A DNA stretch of 48,703 nucleotides from Tannerellaceae bacterium. Its GTDB lineage: Bacteria; Bacteroidota; Bacteroidia; Bacteroidales; Tannerellaceae. A program made the translations under genes and the position numbers. Location of the stretch: contig JAITRG010000011.1 in the NCBI GenBank assembly GCA_031288515.1, positions 1 to 48,703 on the forward strand, in the 5' to 3' direction. The notes beneath the pieces are model-generated. The model was not told where the DNA came from. It made no database searches and saw only the letters and a program-made list of their open reading frames with translations. Position 1 is the stretch's first letter. Each line of letters begins with the position of its first letter. This document shows positions 8,825-18,216 of the stretch, piece by piece.

Positions 8825-11797
8825 CTAAAATGTAAGATTAAGTCCGAAAACGGCCGTGCGCGGCGAAGGCGAAGTGGCAAAATCTATCCCGAGTACCTGT
8901 TCGCTGTTGCCTGCAACGTTTATTTCGGGGTCTGTCCCCGAGTATCTGGTAAGTATCAACAGATTGGTTCCTGTCACATAAATCCTTGCCGCCGTAATCC
9001 CGGCCGGACGCAAGAGGCTTTTCGGAAGATTGTAGCCTACCGATACCGAACGAAGTTTGATGTTCGAGCCGTCTTCCATGAAACGGCTGTTGCGCAGCGA
9101 ATAGTTATTGCCTTTTACCGTCAGGCGCGGCACGTCCGTTTCGTCGCCGGGTTTCTGCCAGCGTTTCAACTGCTCTGCCGTGTAGCCCCAGGTGGGACGG
9201 GTACCGCCGTGTTGCAGCATGTATTGAAACATGTAGAGGACGTCGTTGCCGTATGAATACGAAAAGAATATATCGACGTCGAAATTCCCTGCTTTCACCG
9301 TATTGCCAAGCCCGCCGCTGAATAACGGAAGCGCATTGCCGATATGCTCGCGGTCGTCGGCCGTGATTTTTCCGTCTCCGGTGTAATCGTCGATTATAAG
9401 GTCGCCTGTCTGTTTATCCACTCCAAGCGACTTGTATGCAAAGAACGAAAACATTGGATAGCCTTCTTCGATACGAATCCAGCTGTACTGGTCGATGGGC
9501 GAATCAAGTTTCTCTACTTTATTTGAATTGTGGGCGATATTGAACGACGTGGTCCATTCAAATTTCCTTTTCCTGATATTCGTGGCCGTTACTGCAAATT
9601 CAACGCCTTTGTTGCTTATCTCGCCCGCATTTTTTGTAATGCTCGAAAACCCTGAAATGGCGGCAATCGGCAAGCTTACAAGTAAATCGCGCGTGTATTT
9701 GTTATACAGGTTAAACTCAAGCTGCAGGCGGTCGTTGAAAAACAGTCCGTCTATGCCGAAGTTTGCCTGCGCTGTCGTTTCCCATTTCAGCTCCGGATTG
9801 GCTAACTGCAACGACGTCAGACCCGATTGCCCGTTGTAGTTTGCTCCGCCCGACCATAGCCCGTAGGACGAATAGTTGCCGATTCCGTTCTGGTTGCCGG
9901 TGATTCCGTAGCTTGCTCTCAACTTCAGGTCATTGACCCATTTGGCAGTGAACCATGATTCTTTCCGGACGTTCCATGCAAGACCGACCGAGGGGAACGT
10001 ACCCCATTTTTTATTGGCGCCGAACTTGGAAGATGCATCGGCGCGGATATTGAAGTCGGCCATATATTTGCCGTCAAAGTCGTATGCCGCCCGTCCGAAG
10101 AACGAGAGTAATCCGTTTTGCGAACTGCTGCCCGCAACCGACGATGGCGTTGCAGCCGACGAAATTTCGCGAAAGTCGTCGCTCGGAAATCCGTATGCCG
10201 TGATCGAGCGCGACGAACTGGTATTTTTCTGTACCGTATTTCCCAGTAAAAACGACAGGTTGTGGACGTCGCGCAGCGCAACGCCGTAGCGGAGCGTCTG
10301 TTCGTTAATCAGGGTCTGGCGTTTCGTACGCGCCGAAGTAGTCAATCCGCCCCTTGCCGCCCCCGTAGTCGTAACGCCGGGATAATAAATGTCTTCGTCG
10401 AACGTATTGTAATCGATATTCCAGTTCGAACGTAAGGCCAGGTTATCGATTATTGTCCATTCCGCAAAGAGCGCGCCGATCAGCCGGTTGCTGGCAGAAG
10501 TGTTGTCGAGGTCGTTAATCATTGCCAGGTAGCTGTCGTGGATAGCCCACGAAACGTAACTGCCGTCAGGATAGCGCGAGGGTATATTGGCGGGAGGGTA
10601 GATGGCAGAGGGAACGGGCGCCGCCGTGTTGTTGCCGTTCAGCGAAATCCGCCGGTCGACCCTGGATAAGCCGGTATTCGTTCCGACTTTCAGTTTTGCG
10701 GAGATTCGGTGGTCGAGATTGACTCTGAGGCTGTATCTCTTCAGGTCGTCGGGCTTTTGCGTCCCCACTTCCTGATTGAAATCCACCCCGAGATAATAGC
10801 GCGTCTTCGTATCGCCGCCCGTCACATTCACATAATGGTTTTGCTGCAGCCCCGTTCTGAAAATCGCATTCAGTTTTTCCTCAAGATAACTCGGTTCGGC
10901 GGCAGGATCGGGATAGGGTATTTTAGCCGGGTCGCCGCCGTCGTTCAGGAATACTTCGTTTGTAAGTTCGGCATACTGCGGGCCGTCGACCATGCGCCAA
11001 AGTTTTCTGACTTTGGAGACTCCAAGCGAAGCGCCCACGGAAACGCTTGTCCTGGTATTCAGCTTGCCCTGTTTTGTAGTGATGATAATGACGCCGTTAG
11101 CGCCACGGGCGCCGTAGATAGACGTCGCATTGGCATCTTTCAGCACTTCGATGCTCTCGACGTCATTGGGATTGAGGTCGGCAAGCGAATTGACGACCTG
11201 GCCGCCGTTGTCTATGCGCTGAAGGGCTTCGTTGTTGACGAACACGCCATCGACAACGTATAGCGGGCTGTTGCCGGCGTTAATAGACATTGTTCCCCGG
11301 ATATGCAGCGAGACGCTCGTGCCCGGGGCGCCCGAGTTGCTGGAAACTGTCATGCCGGGAACCTTGCCCTGCAGTTTCTGGTCGAGGCTGCTGCCGTGAA
11401 CGTCTTCTATTTCGCTTCCTTTCACATTGGATACGGAAGCGGTCACTACGCCGCGTCTTTGCTGTATATAGCCGGTGACGATCAGCTCGTCGAGCAGATT
11501 CACTTTCTCGTCGAGCGTGATTACGATGGTTTCCGAGACGTCGTAGACTTCTATTTCCTGGCGTGCGTATCCAATGTAATTTACTTCGACTGTCGCCGGC
11601 AGCGATGCGACTGTCAGCGAGAAACTCCCGTCGACGCCGGTTACGACGCCGGATTTCCCGTTTATCAGCGAAACGGTGGCTCCGATAACCGGTTCCCGCG
11701 TCTGGCGGTCAATCGCTTTCCCCTCAATTTTAAGTTCCTGTCCCCAGACAGATACCGGGACAAGCATTAGTATAAGTAATCGTTTTATTAATTTCAT
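8825..11797 (-). CDS. SusC/RagA family TonB-linked outer membrane protein
   Basis: CarboxypepD_reg N-domain (GATVSLINGKSGVVTGVDGSFSL), plug motif SPLYVVDGV, NDVESIEVLKDANATSIYGARGANGVIIITTK; start chosen at MKLIKRLLILML. Confidence 0.93.
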   Translation of the reverse strand: MKLIKRLLILMLVPVSVWGQELKIEGKAIDRQTREPVIGATVSLINGKSGVVTGVDGSFSLTVASLPATVEVNYIGYARQEIEVYDVSETIVITLDEKVNLLDELIVTGYIQQRRGVVTASVSNVKGSEIEDVHGSSLDQKLQGKVPGMTVSSNSGAPGTSVSLHIRGTMSINAGNSPLYVVDGVFVNNEALQRIDNGGQVVNSLADLNPNDVESIEVLKDANATSIYGARGANGVIIITTKQGKLNTRTSVSVGASLGVSKVRKLWRMVDGPQYAELTNEVFLNDGGDPAKIPYPDPAAEPSYLEEKLNAIFRTGLQQNHYVNVTGGDTKTRYYLGVDFNQEVGTQKPDDLKRYSLRVNLDHRISAKLKVGTNTGLSRVDRRISLNGNNTAAPVPSAIYPPANIPSRYPDGSYVSWAIHDSYLAMINDLDNTSASNRLIGALFAEWTIIDNLALRSNWNIDYNTFDEDIYYPGVTTTGAARGGLTTSARTKRQTLINEQTLRYGVALRDVHNLSFLLGNTVQKNTSSSRSITAYGFPSDDFREISSAATPSSVAGSSSQNGLLSFFGRAAYDFDGKYMADFNIRADASSKFGANKKWGTFPSVGLAWNVRKESWFTAKWVNDLKLRASYGITGNQNGIGNYSSYGLWSGGANYNGQSGLTSLQLANPELKWETTAQANFGIDGLFFNDRLQLEFNLYNKYTRDLLVSLPIAAISGFSSITKNAGEISNKGVEFAVTATNIRKRKFEWTTSFNIAHNSNKVEKLDSPIDQYSWIRIEEGYPMFSFFAYKSLGVDKQTGDLIIDDYTGDGKITADDREHIGNALPLFSGGLGNTVKAGNFDVDIFFSYSYGNDVLYMFQYMLQHGGTRPTWGYTAEQLKRWQKPGDETDVPRLTVKGNNYSLRNSRFMEDGSNIKLRSVSVGYNLPKSLLRPAGITAARIYVTGTNLLILTRYSGTDPEINVAGNSEQVLGIDFATSPSPRTAVFGLNLTF

Positions 11798-11944
11798 ATT
11801 CTGCGTTTTTGTGATGATTGATTGAAAACAGTATCGATAAACGTATGCTGTCCGGAAAGATGTTTTCCGGAAGGATACGATTTTTATCCCGTCGGGCAAG
11901 GCCTGAAAACAGCCGTCCCGTCAACTGGCGGAAGTAAATATAAC

Positions 11945-11960
11945 GTGCTCGCGCGAGCAC
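11945..11960. promoter_or_regulatory. 16-bp perfect palindrome GTGCTCGCGCGAGCAC upstream of susC
   Basis: Perfect dyad read directly; about 150 bp upstream of the likely susC start. Confidence 0.4.
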
Positions 11961-12105
11961 ATTCGGCAGGAACGGCAGTTCATACAATAAACGACGTCTT
12001 CTGCCTGGCAGCAGAGAATTGCCGAAAAAATATATCTGTACGAATGAGACGCCATTAATTTTCTTTTTTTTAATTCCAGCGGTAAAGGTAGGGGCGCTTT
12101 TTAGT

Positions 12106-12143
12106 GTACGCAATACCATTTTTATGGTAATTATACTGCGTAC
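12106..12143. promoter_or_regulatory. nested inverted repeat GTACGCA-n-TACCAT-tttt-ATGGTA-n-TGCGTAC
   Basis: Outer arms 12106-12112/12137-12143, inner arms 12114-12119/12124-12129. Confidence 0.45.
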
Positions 12144-12281
12144 GGGACCGTTTTGCGGCGGCAAATCCAGCAGGCCCGGACGACGAAGCGATACCGCAAC
12201 ATCCCGGCGCAGCGGGCCAAAAGCAATGAACCCGGCGCAGCGGAATCCTGATTGCCGGAGGAGATAAAACGAAGACGGGCG

Positions 12282-12580
12282 GCCTTTTTACGCCAGTAAA
12301 TTGGGCGCCCTGAACTGTGCGCGGCTATTTGCTCCGGGATTTTGGTTCCCCTGAACTGTGCGCAGCCTTTTTACACCAGTAAATTGGGCGCCCTGAACTG
12401 TGCGCAGCCTTTCTACACTAGTAAATTGGTTCCCCCGAATTGTGCGCGGCTATTTCTACACTAGTAAATTGGTTCCCCTGAATTGTGCGCGGCTATTTCT
12501 ACACTAGTAATTTTGGTTCCCTGAATTGTGCGAGGCTATTTGCTCCGGGATTTTGGGCGTCCGGAATTGTGCGCGGCTTC
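12282..12580. repeat. array of seven 41-43 bp degenerate tandem units (core YTGAAYTGTGCGCRGC)
   Basis: Core starts at about 12311, 12352, 12394, 12436, 12479, 12522, 12563. Confidence 0.9.
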
Positions 12581-12686
12581 AACCTGCAAGGTACAAAACC
12601 ATCCTGCGTGCGGTACGGTCTGTGCTTTGTCAGGTTTTTTCAGGACACGGCGGTTCCGAATTATTTTGATGCGGGGTCTCTGATGG

Positions 12687-12741
12687 CAGCCAACTATCCG
12701 TTTAAATAATTAATTTTGCGTTCGTAGTATTCTTATTTATT
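12687..12741 (+). repeat. 55-bp direct repeat, copy B, directly upstream of nikR (contains TAATTTTG -7-like box)
   Basis: 54/55 identical to 4965-5019. Confidence 0.9.
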
Positions 12742-12745
12742 TGTT

Positions 12746-13147
12746 ATGGCTTTAAAACGATTCGGAGTATCCCTTGAGGATAAACTGCTTGAAGAACTTG
12801 ATACGTATGCAAACGAGAATGGTTTTGCCAACCGTTCGCAGGCAATCGGGTTCCTGATCAAGAAATATGTTACGGAACAGAAATGGCAATGCAACCATAT
12901 CGTGAGCGGGACAATCATTATCATGTATCGCCGGGATAAAAAGGAAATTATATCCAGAATAGCCTCTGTCCAGCTTAGCTATACGGACGTAATCCTTTCT
13001 TCATCCCAGTATTATATTAATGACAATATTTGCATGCACATCGTAACGGTAATGGGGGAAGCGCGCCGCCTTACCGAGTTGTCCGGCCAGCTCACAACTA
13101 TAAAAGGTATCAGGCATGGGAAATTAGCCATGAGCAGGGCCGACTGA
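12746..13147 (+). CDS. nikR: NikR-family ribbon-helix-helix/ACT-like regulator with altered metal site
   Basis: RFGVSLEDKLLEELDTYANENGFANRSQAI RHH domain; C-terminal GIRHGKL; gapless alignment by eye to the NikR metal-binding region. Confidence 0.85.
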   Translation: MALKRFGVSLEDKLLEELDTYANENGFANRSQAIGFLIKKYVTEQKWQCNHIVSGTIIIMYRRDKKEIISRIASVQLSYTDVILSSSQYYINDNICMHIVTVMGEARRLTELSGQLTTIKGIRHGKLAMSRAD

Positions 13148-13157
13148 TTTTCTGTTT

Positions 13158-13766
13158 CTACCGGGGAAGCAGCGGGCGAATCTCTTTCTGAAATATTTCC
13201 CGCCCGATAATCCGGTAGTGAGGGTCGTATGCTTTGGAAAAGGGTTCGCTGTGATGCGCCACATAGTTGCCCTGTTCGAGCAGCGAAAATATCTTTGCCC
13301 GTTCCTGTTCGTAACCGGCAAGCGTCAGATTCATTGTGTGGATAACCGAGTCTATTTCCTGCCATTCCCTTTCCCATTCTTCAAGCGTGATGATTTGTAT
13401 ATTGCTTACGCTTCGTAAAAAAGCGTCGAAAAAGGCGTCGCGCGAAATAATCCCTTCTTTTATAAGGGACAGATTAACCCTGAAGAAGTTTCCGTTATAG
13501 CCGGCCGGTTCATAATACGGGCCGGCAGCCTGTTCGAACGAAGCAAGTTCCCTGTCTAAATAAGCGCCGGCAGACGCGGTATCGCCGACGATATGCCCCG
13601 GGCCGAAATAATCCTGGAAAAAATTCTTATAGATATCCTGCAACGCAGATTCCGGGTACAGGCTTAGCTGGCTTTTTACCGCCGCACGAATCCGTTCGCT
13701 TTTCGTATCCTTACAGGACGCCAGGGCCAGGGCCAAAACGATAAAAGGTATGAAATATCGTATCAT
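13158..13766 (-). CDS. conserved-looking lipoprotein of unknown function with nickel locus (GPGH, AHHS, DPHYRII motifs)
   Basis: Lipobox LALASC; 13777/13766 spacing suggests operon with the TonB receptor. Confidence 0.6.
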   Translation of the reverse strand: MIRYFIPFIVLALALASCKDTKSERIRAAVKSQLSLYPESALQDIYKNFFQDYFGPGHIVGDTASAGAYLDRELASFEQAAGPYYEPAGYNGNFFRVNLSLIKEGIISRDAFFDAFLRSVSNIQIITLEEWEREWQEIDSVIHTMNLTLAGYEQERAKIFSLLEQGNYVAHHSEPFSKAYDPHYRIIGREIFQKEIRPLLPR

Positions 13767-13776
13767 GACGTATTTT

Positions 13777-15669
13777 TTACAGATTTAGAGATATTCCTCC
13801 CATACAGGTAGCTCCGGGCATCGGGTAGCCGGCCATTGTCTCGTATTTTTTTCCTGACAGATTATCTCCCTTCACGAAAACTTCCATCCATTTCAGCGGG
13901 CGATAAGCTGCCCGTGCGTTTATTAATGTATAGCTTGCCGTTTGGGGGTTATCTCCGGCGACGAGGCAGAGCTTGCCTGTCGCCTGCACTCCGGCGCTCA
14001 GGGCGAATTTACCGGGGTGGTAAGCCATTCCGGCATAAAGTTTATTTCCGGGTGCGCCGGTAACCGGTTTTTCCATATCCAGGTAGCTATAGTTGGCATT
14101 CAGGCTGAGGTTATCCAGTATCAGGCAGTTGAGGCTAAATTCGATTCCCTTACTGGAAAATTTCCCCGTATTCCTGTTTTGCATACGGCTTTCGCCCACT
14201 GAAACAACTTCTATCATATTATCTCCCCTGATATAATATAAGGTCAGTTCCATCGACGCCCGGTTGTCCGGCAGTCCCTGCAATACGGTGAAGTCGTAGC
14301 TGAGGCTGCGTTCGGGCAGCAACTCTTCGTTGGCAGGAGCATACATGTATAATTCGCGCATATTGGGGGTGCGGAAACCCTTAGACAGTGAAAACTTCAG
14401 GCTTGTCTGTCCGGCCGCCCTGAACGAAACGCCTGCCTGCGGCGTCCATTCGGCGCCATACAGATTATGATTCTCCAAACGCAGCCCCGCTTCCAGCATG
14501 AAGTTCCGGATTTGCTGCTGGGCAAGGATATATCCCGCCACTTCATTCAGTTTGATATGGTCGGCATATATTTCGTTCACCGGGTCGCGACGGGCATTCC
14601 CGCCGTACAGTTTCGCGTCAAATCCTCCCGTAACTGTGTTGCCCCGGAACAGATTCGCCGCCTGGTATATATTTACGCCGCCCATATAGTCTGTCGATTC
14701 GAAAAGATATGGGCGGGGAGTTCCTCCTTCAAAATAACCGTCATTGATTTTATGGTCTCCCCAGTTATAGTAAAAATTCACGGCTCCCCGCGTTTTACCG
14801 TACTTGTTTTCTAACGAAAGCCCGGCCATGCCACGCAATACGTCGGTTGTTCCTTCCAGTAAGGGACGGCTTTCCTGTCCGGGTACCTGCGCTTTGGCTT
14901 TTACGATGTTTATATTCCCGGAGGCATTCCAGTTTTCAGACAAATCATAACCTGATTTTACAAATCCTGTCCATGAGTCAAAATCGGAATTGGGGCGATG
15001 CCCGTCCGTCCGTTCATAATTACTGCTGGCAATGGCCGAAAACCGTCCGGCGCGGTAGGTATCCGTTACCGTGTATCGTCGCGTGCCGTACGAACCGCCC
15101 ATCAATCTTGCCGACAAGCTGTTTCCCTCTTCGGTAGCCTGCCGGGTGATAATGTTAATGGCTCCGCCCATCGCATTGGAACCGTAGAGTATAGACGCCG
15201 CGCCGCGCGACACTTCCACGCGCTGCGCATCCGACGCGATATAGGCGTCGGCCACAGGATGCCCGTAAATAGTAGCATATTGCGGATGCCCGTCTATAAG
15301 AATAAGCAACTGTCCGGCTCCGCCCGAAAAGCCGCGCATGCTGATACCTCCTGCCGCGCCTCCCGAAACGCCGTAGCCGGCCATCCCGCGGGAGGTAACG
15401 AATAATCCCGGAACCTGTTGCATGAGCGCCGGAAGCAGCGCCGTCTCCCCGCTCTGTTCAATTACGCTGCGGGATACCACGGTAACCGGAGCAGGTATTA
15501 CGTCGCGTGGAACAGGTATCCGCGTACCCGTTACTACCACTTCACGCAGGTTGACAGCCTGATTCCTTACCGTATCCGGCGATACAGCGCGGCTGCCCTG
15601 CGCCAGGCTGACTGTTGAATACAAACAGGCTGATACTGCCAACAGTATTCCTTTCTTCATCTTTCTCAT
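13777..15669 (-). CDS. TonB-dependent outer membrane receptor, putatively nickel/metallophore
   Basis: Signal peptide, plug domain EVVVTGTRIPVPRDVIPAPVTVVSR, SRGAASILYGSNAMGGAINIITR, barrel; substrate inferred from neighbours. Confidence 0.88.
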   Translation of the reverse strand: MRKMKKGILLAVSACLYSTVSLAQGSRAVSPDTVRNQAVNLREVVVTGTRIPVPRDVIPAPVTVVSRSVIEQSGETALLPALMQQVPGLFVTSRGMAGYGVSGGAAGGISMRGFSGGAGQLLILIDGHPQYATIYGHPVADAYIASDAQRVEVSRGAASILYGSNAMGGAINIITRQATEEGNSLSARLMGGSYGTRRYTVTDTYRAGRFSAIASSNYERTDGHRPNSDFDSWTGFVKSGYDLSENWNASGNINIVKAKAQVPGQESRPLLEGTTDVLRGMAGLSLENKYGKTRGAVNFYYNWGDHKINDGYFEGGTPRPYLFESTDYMGGVNIYQAANLFRGNTVTGGFDAKLYGGNARRDPVNEIYADHIKLNEVAGYILAQQQIRNFMLEAGLRLENHNLYGAEWTPQAGVSFRAAGQTSLKFSLSKGFRTPNMRELYMYAPANEELLPERSLSYDFTVLQGLPDNRASMELTLYYIRGDNMIEVVSVGESRMQNRNTGKFSSKGIEFSLNCLILDNLSLNANYSYLDMEKPVTGAPGNKLYAGMAYHPGKFALSAGVQATGKLCLVAGDNPQTASYTLINARAAYRPLKWMEVFVKGDNLSGKKYETMAGYPMPGATCMGGISLNL

Positions 15670-15717
15670 TTTATACTAGTCGTTACTTTACCATTTATGT
15701 TATGTCAGTCGTTACTT

Positions 15718-16371
15718 TTACCATCCCAGGAATAGCATACCTCCGGCGCTGACAAGTATAATCAGGCCCGCCAGCAAGTGTACGTATCGCTCCCTGTTTC
15801 GTATTTTTATCAAAGAAAAACCTTTATGTCCCAGAAAAACCATGACCAGCATCGTCCCTATCGTCGCGATGGCAAATACCAGCGCTATCAGGAATATGGA
15901 AAACATATTGCGTTCGGAAGCAGGGTAAAGCAATAAGGGGATAAGCGCTTCGCAAGGGCCGAAAAAGAAGATCAGGAAAACAATCCAGGGCGTAGCGCGA
16001 AACGCTTTGGCTTCTTCTTCTGCGACGGGCAAATGAGAGTGGCGGGAATGCCGTACATATTTATATATACCATAGACTGTATAGCCTGCCCCAAAAAGGA
16101 ATAATGCCCACGAAACGACGCCTCCCCGCCAGGATTCGACAGATTCGAGCTTGTTCAGTCCGACTCCCAGTCCGATCCCGATCATCCCTATCAGGACGGA
16201 ACTCGCCACATGTGCGATACCTGAAATAAAGGTGATCCACATCGTTTTGGCCGTCGTCCAGCCCTGCGCCTTACTTAATACGATAAACGGCAGGTAGTGG
16301 TCAGGCCCTAATAACGTATGGATAAACCCTAAGGAAACCGCCGTAGCTAAAAGAATTGTCAGTTCATTCAT
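15718..16371 (-). CDS. UreH/TauE-SafE-like nickel permease candidate
   Basis: 6-7 TM protein with HTLLGPDHYLPF motif and FGPCEALIP; between TonB receptor and larB. Confidence 0.75.
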   Translation of the reverse strand: MNELTILLATAVSLGFIHTLLGPDHYLPFIVLSKAQGWTTAKTMWITFISGIAHVASSVLIGMIGIGLGVGLNKLESVESWRGGVVSWALFLFGAGYTVYGIYKYVRHSRHSHLPVAEEEAKAFRATPWIVFLIFFFGPCEALIPLLLYPASERNMFSIFLIALVFAIATIGTMLVMVFLGHKGFSLIKIRNRERYVHLLAGLIILVSAGGMLFLGW

Positions 16372-16376
16372 TTTTT

Positions 16377-17045
16377 TTATAATTTATTTATGAGAGACGC
16401 CTGGCAGGCCGCCCCGAATCCGTTATCTATATTTACGACACTCACGCCGCTGGCGCAACTGTTCAGCATGGAAAGCAGCGCCGCGACGCCTCCGAGGTTT
16501 GCCCCGTAGCCAACGCTTGTCGGCACGCCGATAACCGGCTTGTCTACCAGTCCTCCTACAACGCTTGCCAAAGCTCCTTCCATTCCGGCAATAACGATCA
16601 CTACCCGGGCTTGCCTTATTATATCGAGCTTATTAAAAAGCCGATGCAAACCGGCTACTCCCACATCGTACACCCGTTCTACCTTATTCCCGAGGAAAGC
16701 GGCTGTGAGCGCAGCCTCTTCGGCTACCGGCAAGTCGGAGGTTCCTGCCGCTACTACGGCAATGTAGCCTTTTTCATTCATCTCCCGGCTTCTTCTCCAT
16801 AGCAAGACGCGCGCCAGTGCGTGGTATTCGGCTCCGGGCGCTATTTTCATGACGGCCTGCGCCGTATCTGCATCCACACGGGTTATCAATATATCGGCTT
16901 CTTTCTCATATAAACGGGCGGCAATCCGGCAAATCTGATCCGGCGTTTTTCCTTCTCCGTAGATTACTTCCGGGATACCTGTCCGTTTCAGCCTGTCCAT
17001 GTCTAACATGGCAAAGCCCATATCTTCAATCATTTTGTTTTCCAT
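16377..17045 (-). CDS. larB: nickel pincer cofactor biosynthesis protein LarB
   Basis: PurE-like C-domain: [48 protein letters not shown]. Confidence 0.93.
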   Translation of the reverse strand: MENKMIEDMGFAMLDMDRLKRTGIPEVIYGEGKTPDQICRIAARLYEKEADILITRVDADTAQAVMKIAPGAEYHALARVLLWRRSREMNEKGYIAVVAAGTSDLPVAEEAALTAAFLGNKVERVYDVGVAGLHRLFNKLDIIRQARVVIVIAGMEGALASVVGGLVDKPVIGVPTSVGYGANLGGVAALLSMLNSCASGVSVVNIDNGFGAACQASLINKL

Positions 17046-18216
17046 ACTGTATGACGGATTTTTCTATTTCGGATAGCGATACCTGATGCTGTTCGGCCAG
17101 GCGGCGGCAGTCATCCGACTCCGGCTTGGCGTTAACCAGTGTTCCTTTATAATACGATTGTTTTACCCGTACGTTCCCGTAGGGAGTTTCCACACGCCGT
17201 TCTTCCCGCCTCAATACATCTCTGGACAAGGTTTGGCAGCGAATACCGATAGAGGTACTGTGGGTGAACAGAATCTCTTTCATCACCTCTCTGGCCGATG
17301 GTTTGCAAAGGACGGAAAGCTGTATGGCAGGACGTGATTTTTTCATGATAACAGGCGTCATCCAGGCGTCGCTGGCTCCGGCTTTCAGTAATTGTTCCAG
17401 CAGGAAGTCATAATGCTCCGGGTTCATATCGTCTATATTACATTCCAGCAAGGCAACTTCTTCGGTTGTCACATCCGGCGTTTCTTCGCCGCTTTCGCCG
17501 TCTTCGCAAAGGAATACCCGCAGTATATTCGGAATCTCCTTATCGATGGTTCCGAGCCCGCAGCCCGTACGGATGATGCGGAAACGGCAGGCGTCGGTAA
17601 ATTCGTTTACCGTTGCGGCAAGAATAGCAGCCCCTGTGGGCGTTGTCGCTTCGTAAGCTACAAGCCCTACTTTCACCGGTATGTTTTTTACAATCTCCGC
17701 TGTGGCGGGAGCCGGCACAGGCATGACGCCATGCGCGCATTTAACCGTTCCGCTTCCCAGTTGAACAGGCGACGACATCACTTTATCTACGTTCAGGCAA
17801 GTAAGGCAAATGGCTGCCCCTACGATATCGACTATCGAATCCAGTGCGCCGACTTCATGGAAATGCACTTTTTCTTTCGGGCAGTTATGCACTTTCGCTT
17901 CGGCTTCCGCTACCCGGCTGAATATCTTCAGGGCAAGTTCCTTTACAGGTTCCTGCAGCGTACTGTTACAAATGATTTCTTCTATATGCTGCCAATGGCG
18001 GTGTTTTTCTTTTTTTGGATTTTTGATGGCGACGTCTGCTTTCGTTCCATAGATGTTCTTCCGGTGGTCTCTTTTTACCGAAAGCCGGAAACCGTCTATC
18101 CCAAGCTTTTCCAGTTCGGCAGACAGATAGCCTGCATCTACTCCGAGGTCGATCAACGCCCCAAGATTCATATCGCCGCTGATTCCGGCAAAGCAATCGT
18201 AATACAGTATTCTCAT
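17026..18216 (-). CDS. larC: nickel pincer cofactor biosynthesis protein LarC (single full-length ORF)
   Basis: [57 protein letters not shown]; overlaps larB by 20 bp and larE by 4 bp. Confidence 0.95.
   Translation of the reverse strand: MRILYYDCFAGISGDMNLGALIDLGVDAGYLSAELEKLGIDGFRLSVKRDHRKNIYGTKADVAIKNPKKEKHRHWQHIEEIICNSTLQEPVKELALKIFSRVAEAEAKVHNCPKEKVHFHEVGALDSIVDIVGAAICLTCLNVDKVMSSPVQLGSGTVKCAHGVMPVPAPATAEIVKNIPVKVGLVAYEATTPTGAAILAATVNEFTDACRFRIIRTGCGLGTIDKEIPNILRVFLCEDGESGEETPDVTTEEVALLECNIDDMNPEHYDFLLEQLLKAGASDAWMTPVIMKKSRPAIQLSVLCKPSAREVMKEILFTHSTSIGIRCQTLSRDVLRREERRVETPYGNVRVKQSYYKGTLVNAKPESDDCRRLAEQHQVSLSEIEKSVIQYGKQND

Noticed and set aside
10709-11263. 184-aa + strand ORF
   Set aside because: Antisense to susC in GC-rich sequence; no start context or family motif.
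12282-12580. CRISPR array
   Set aside because: Repeats are imperfect, only two linker types recur instead of unique spacers, and no cas genes are present.
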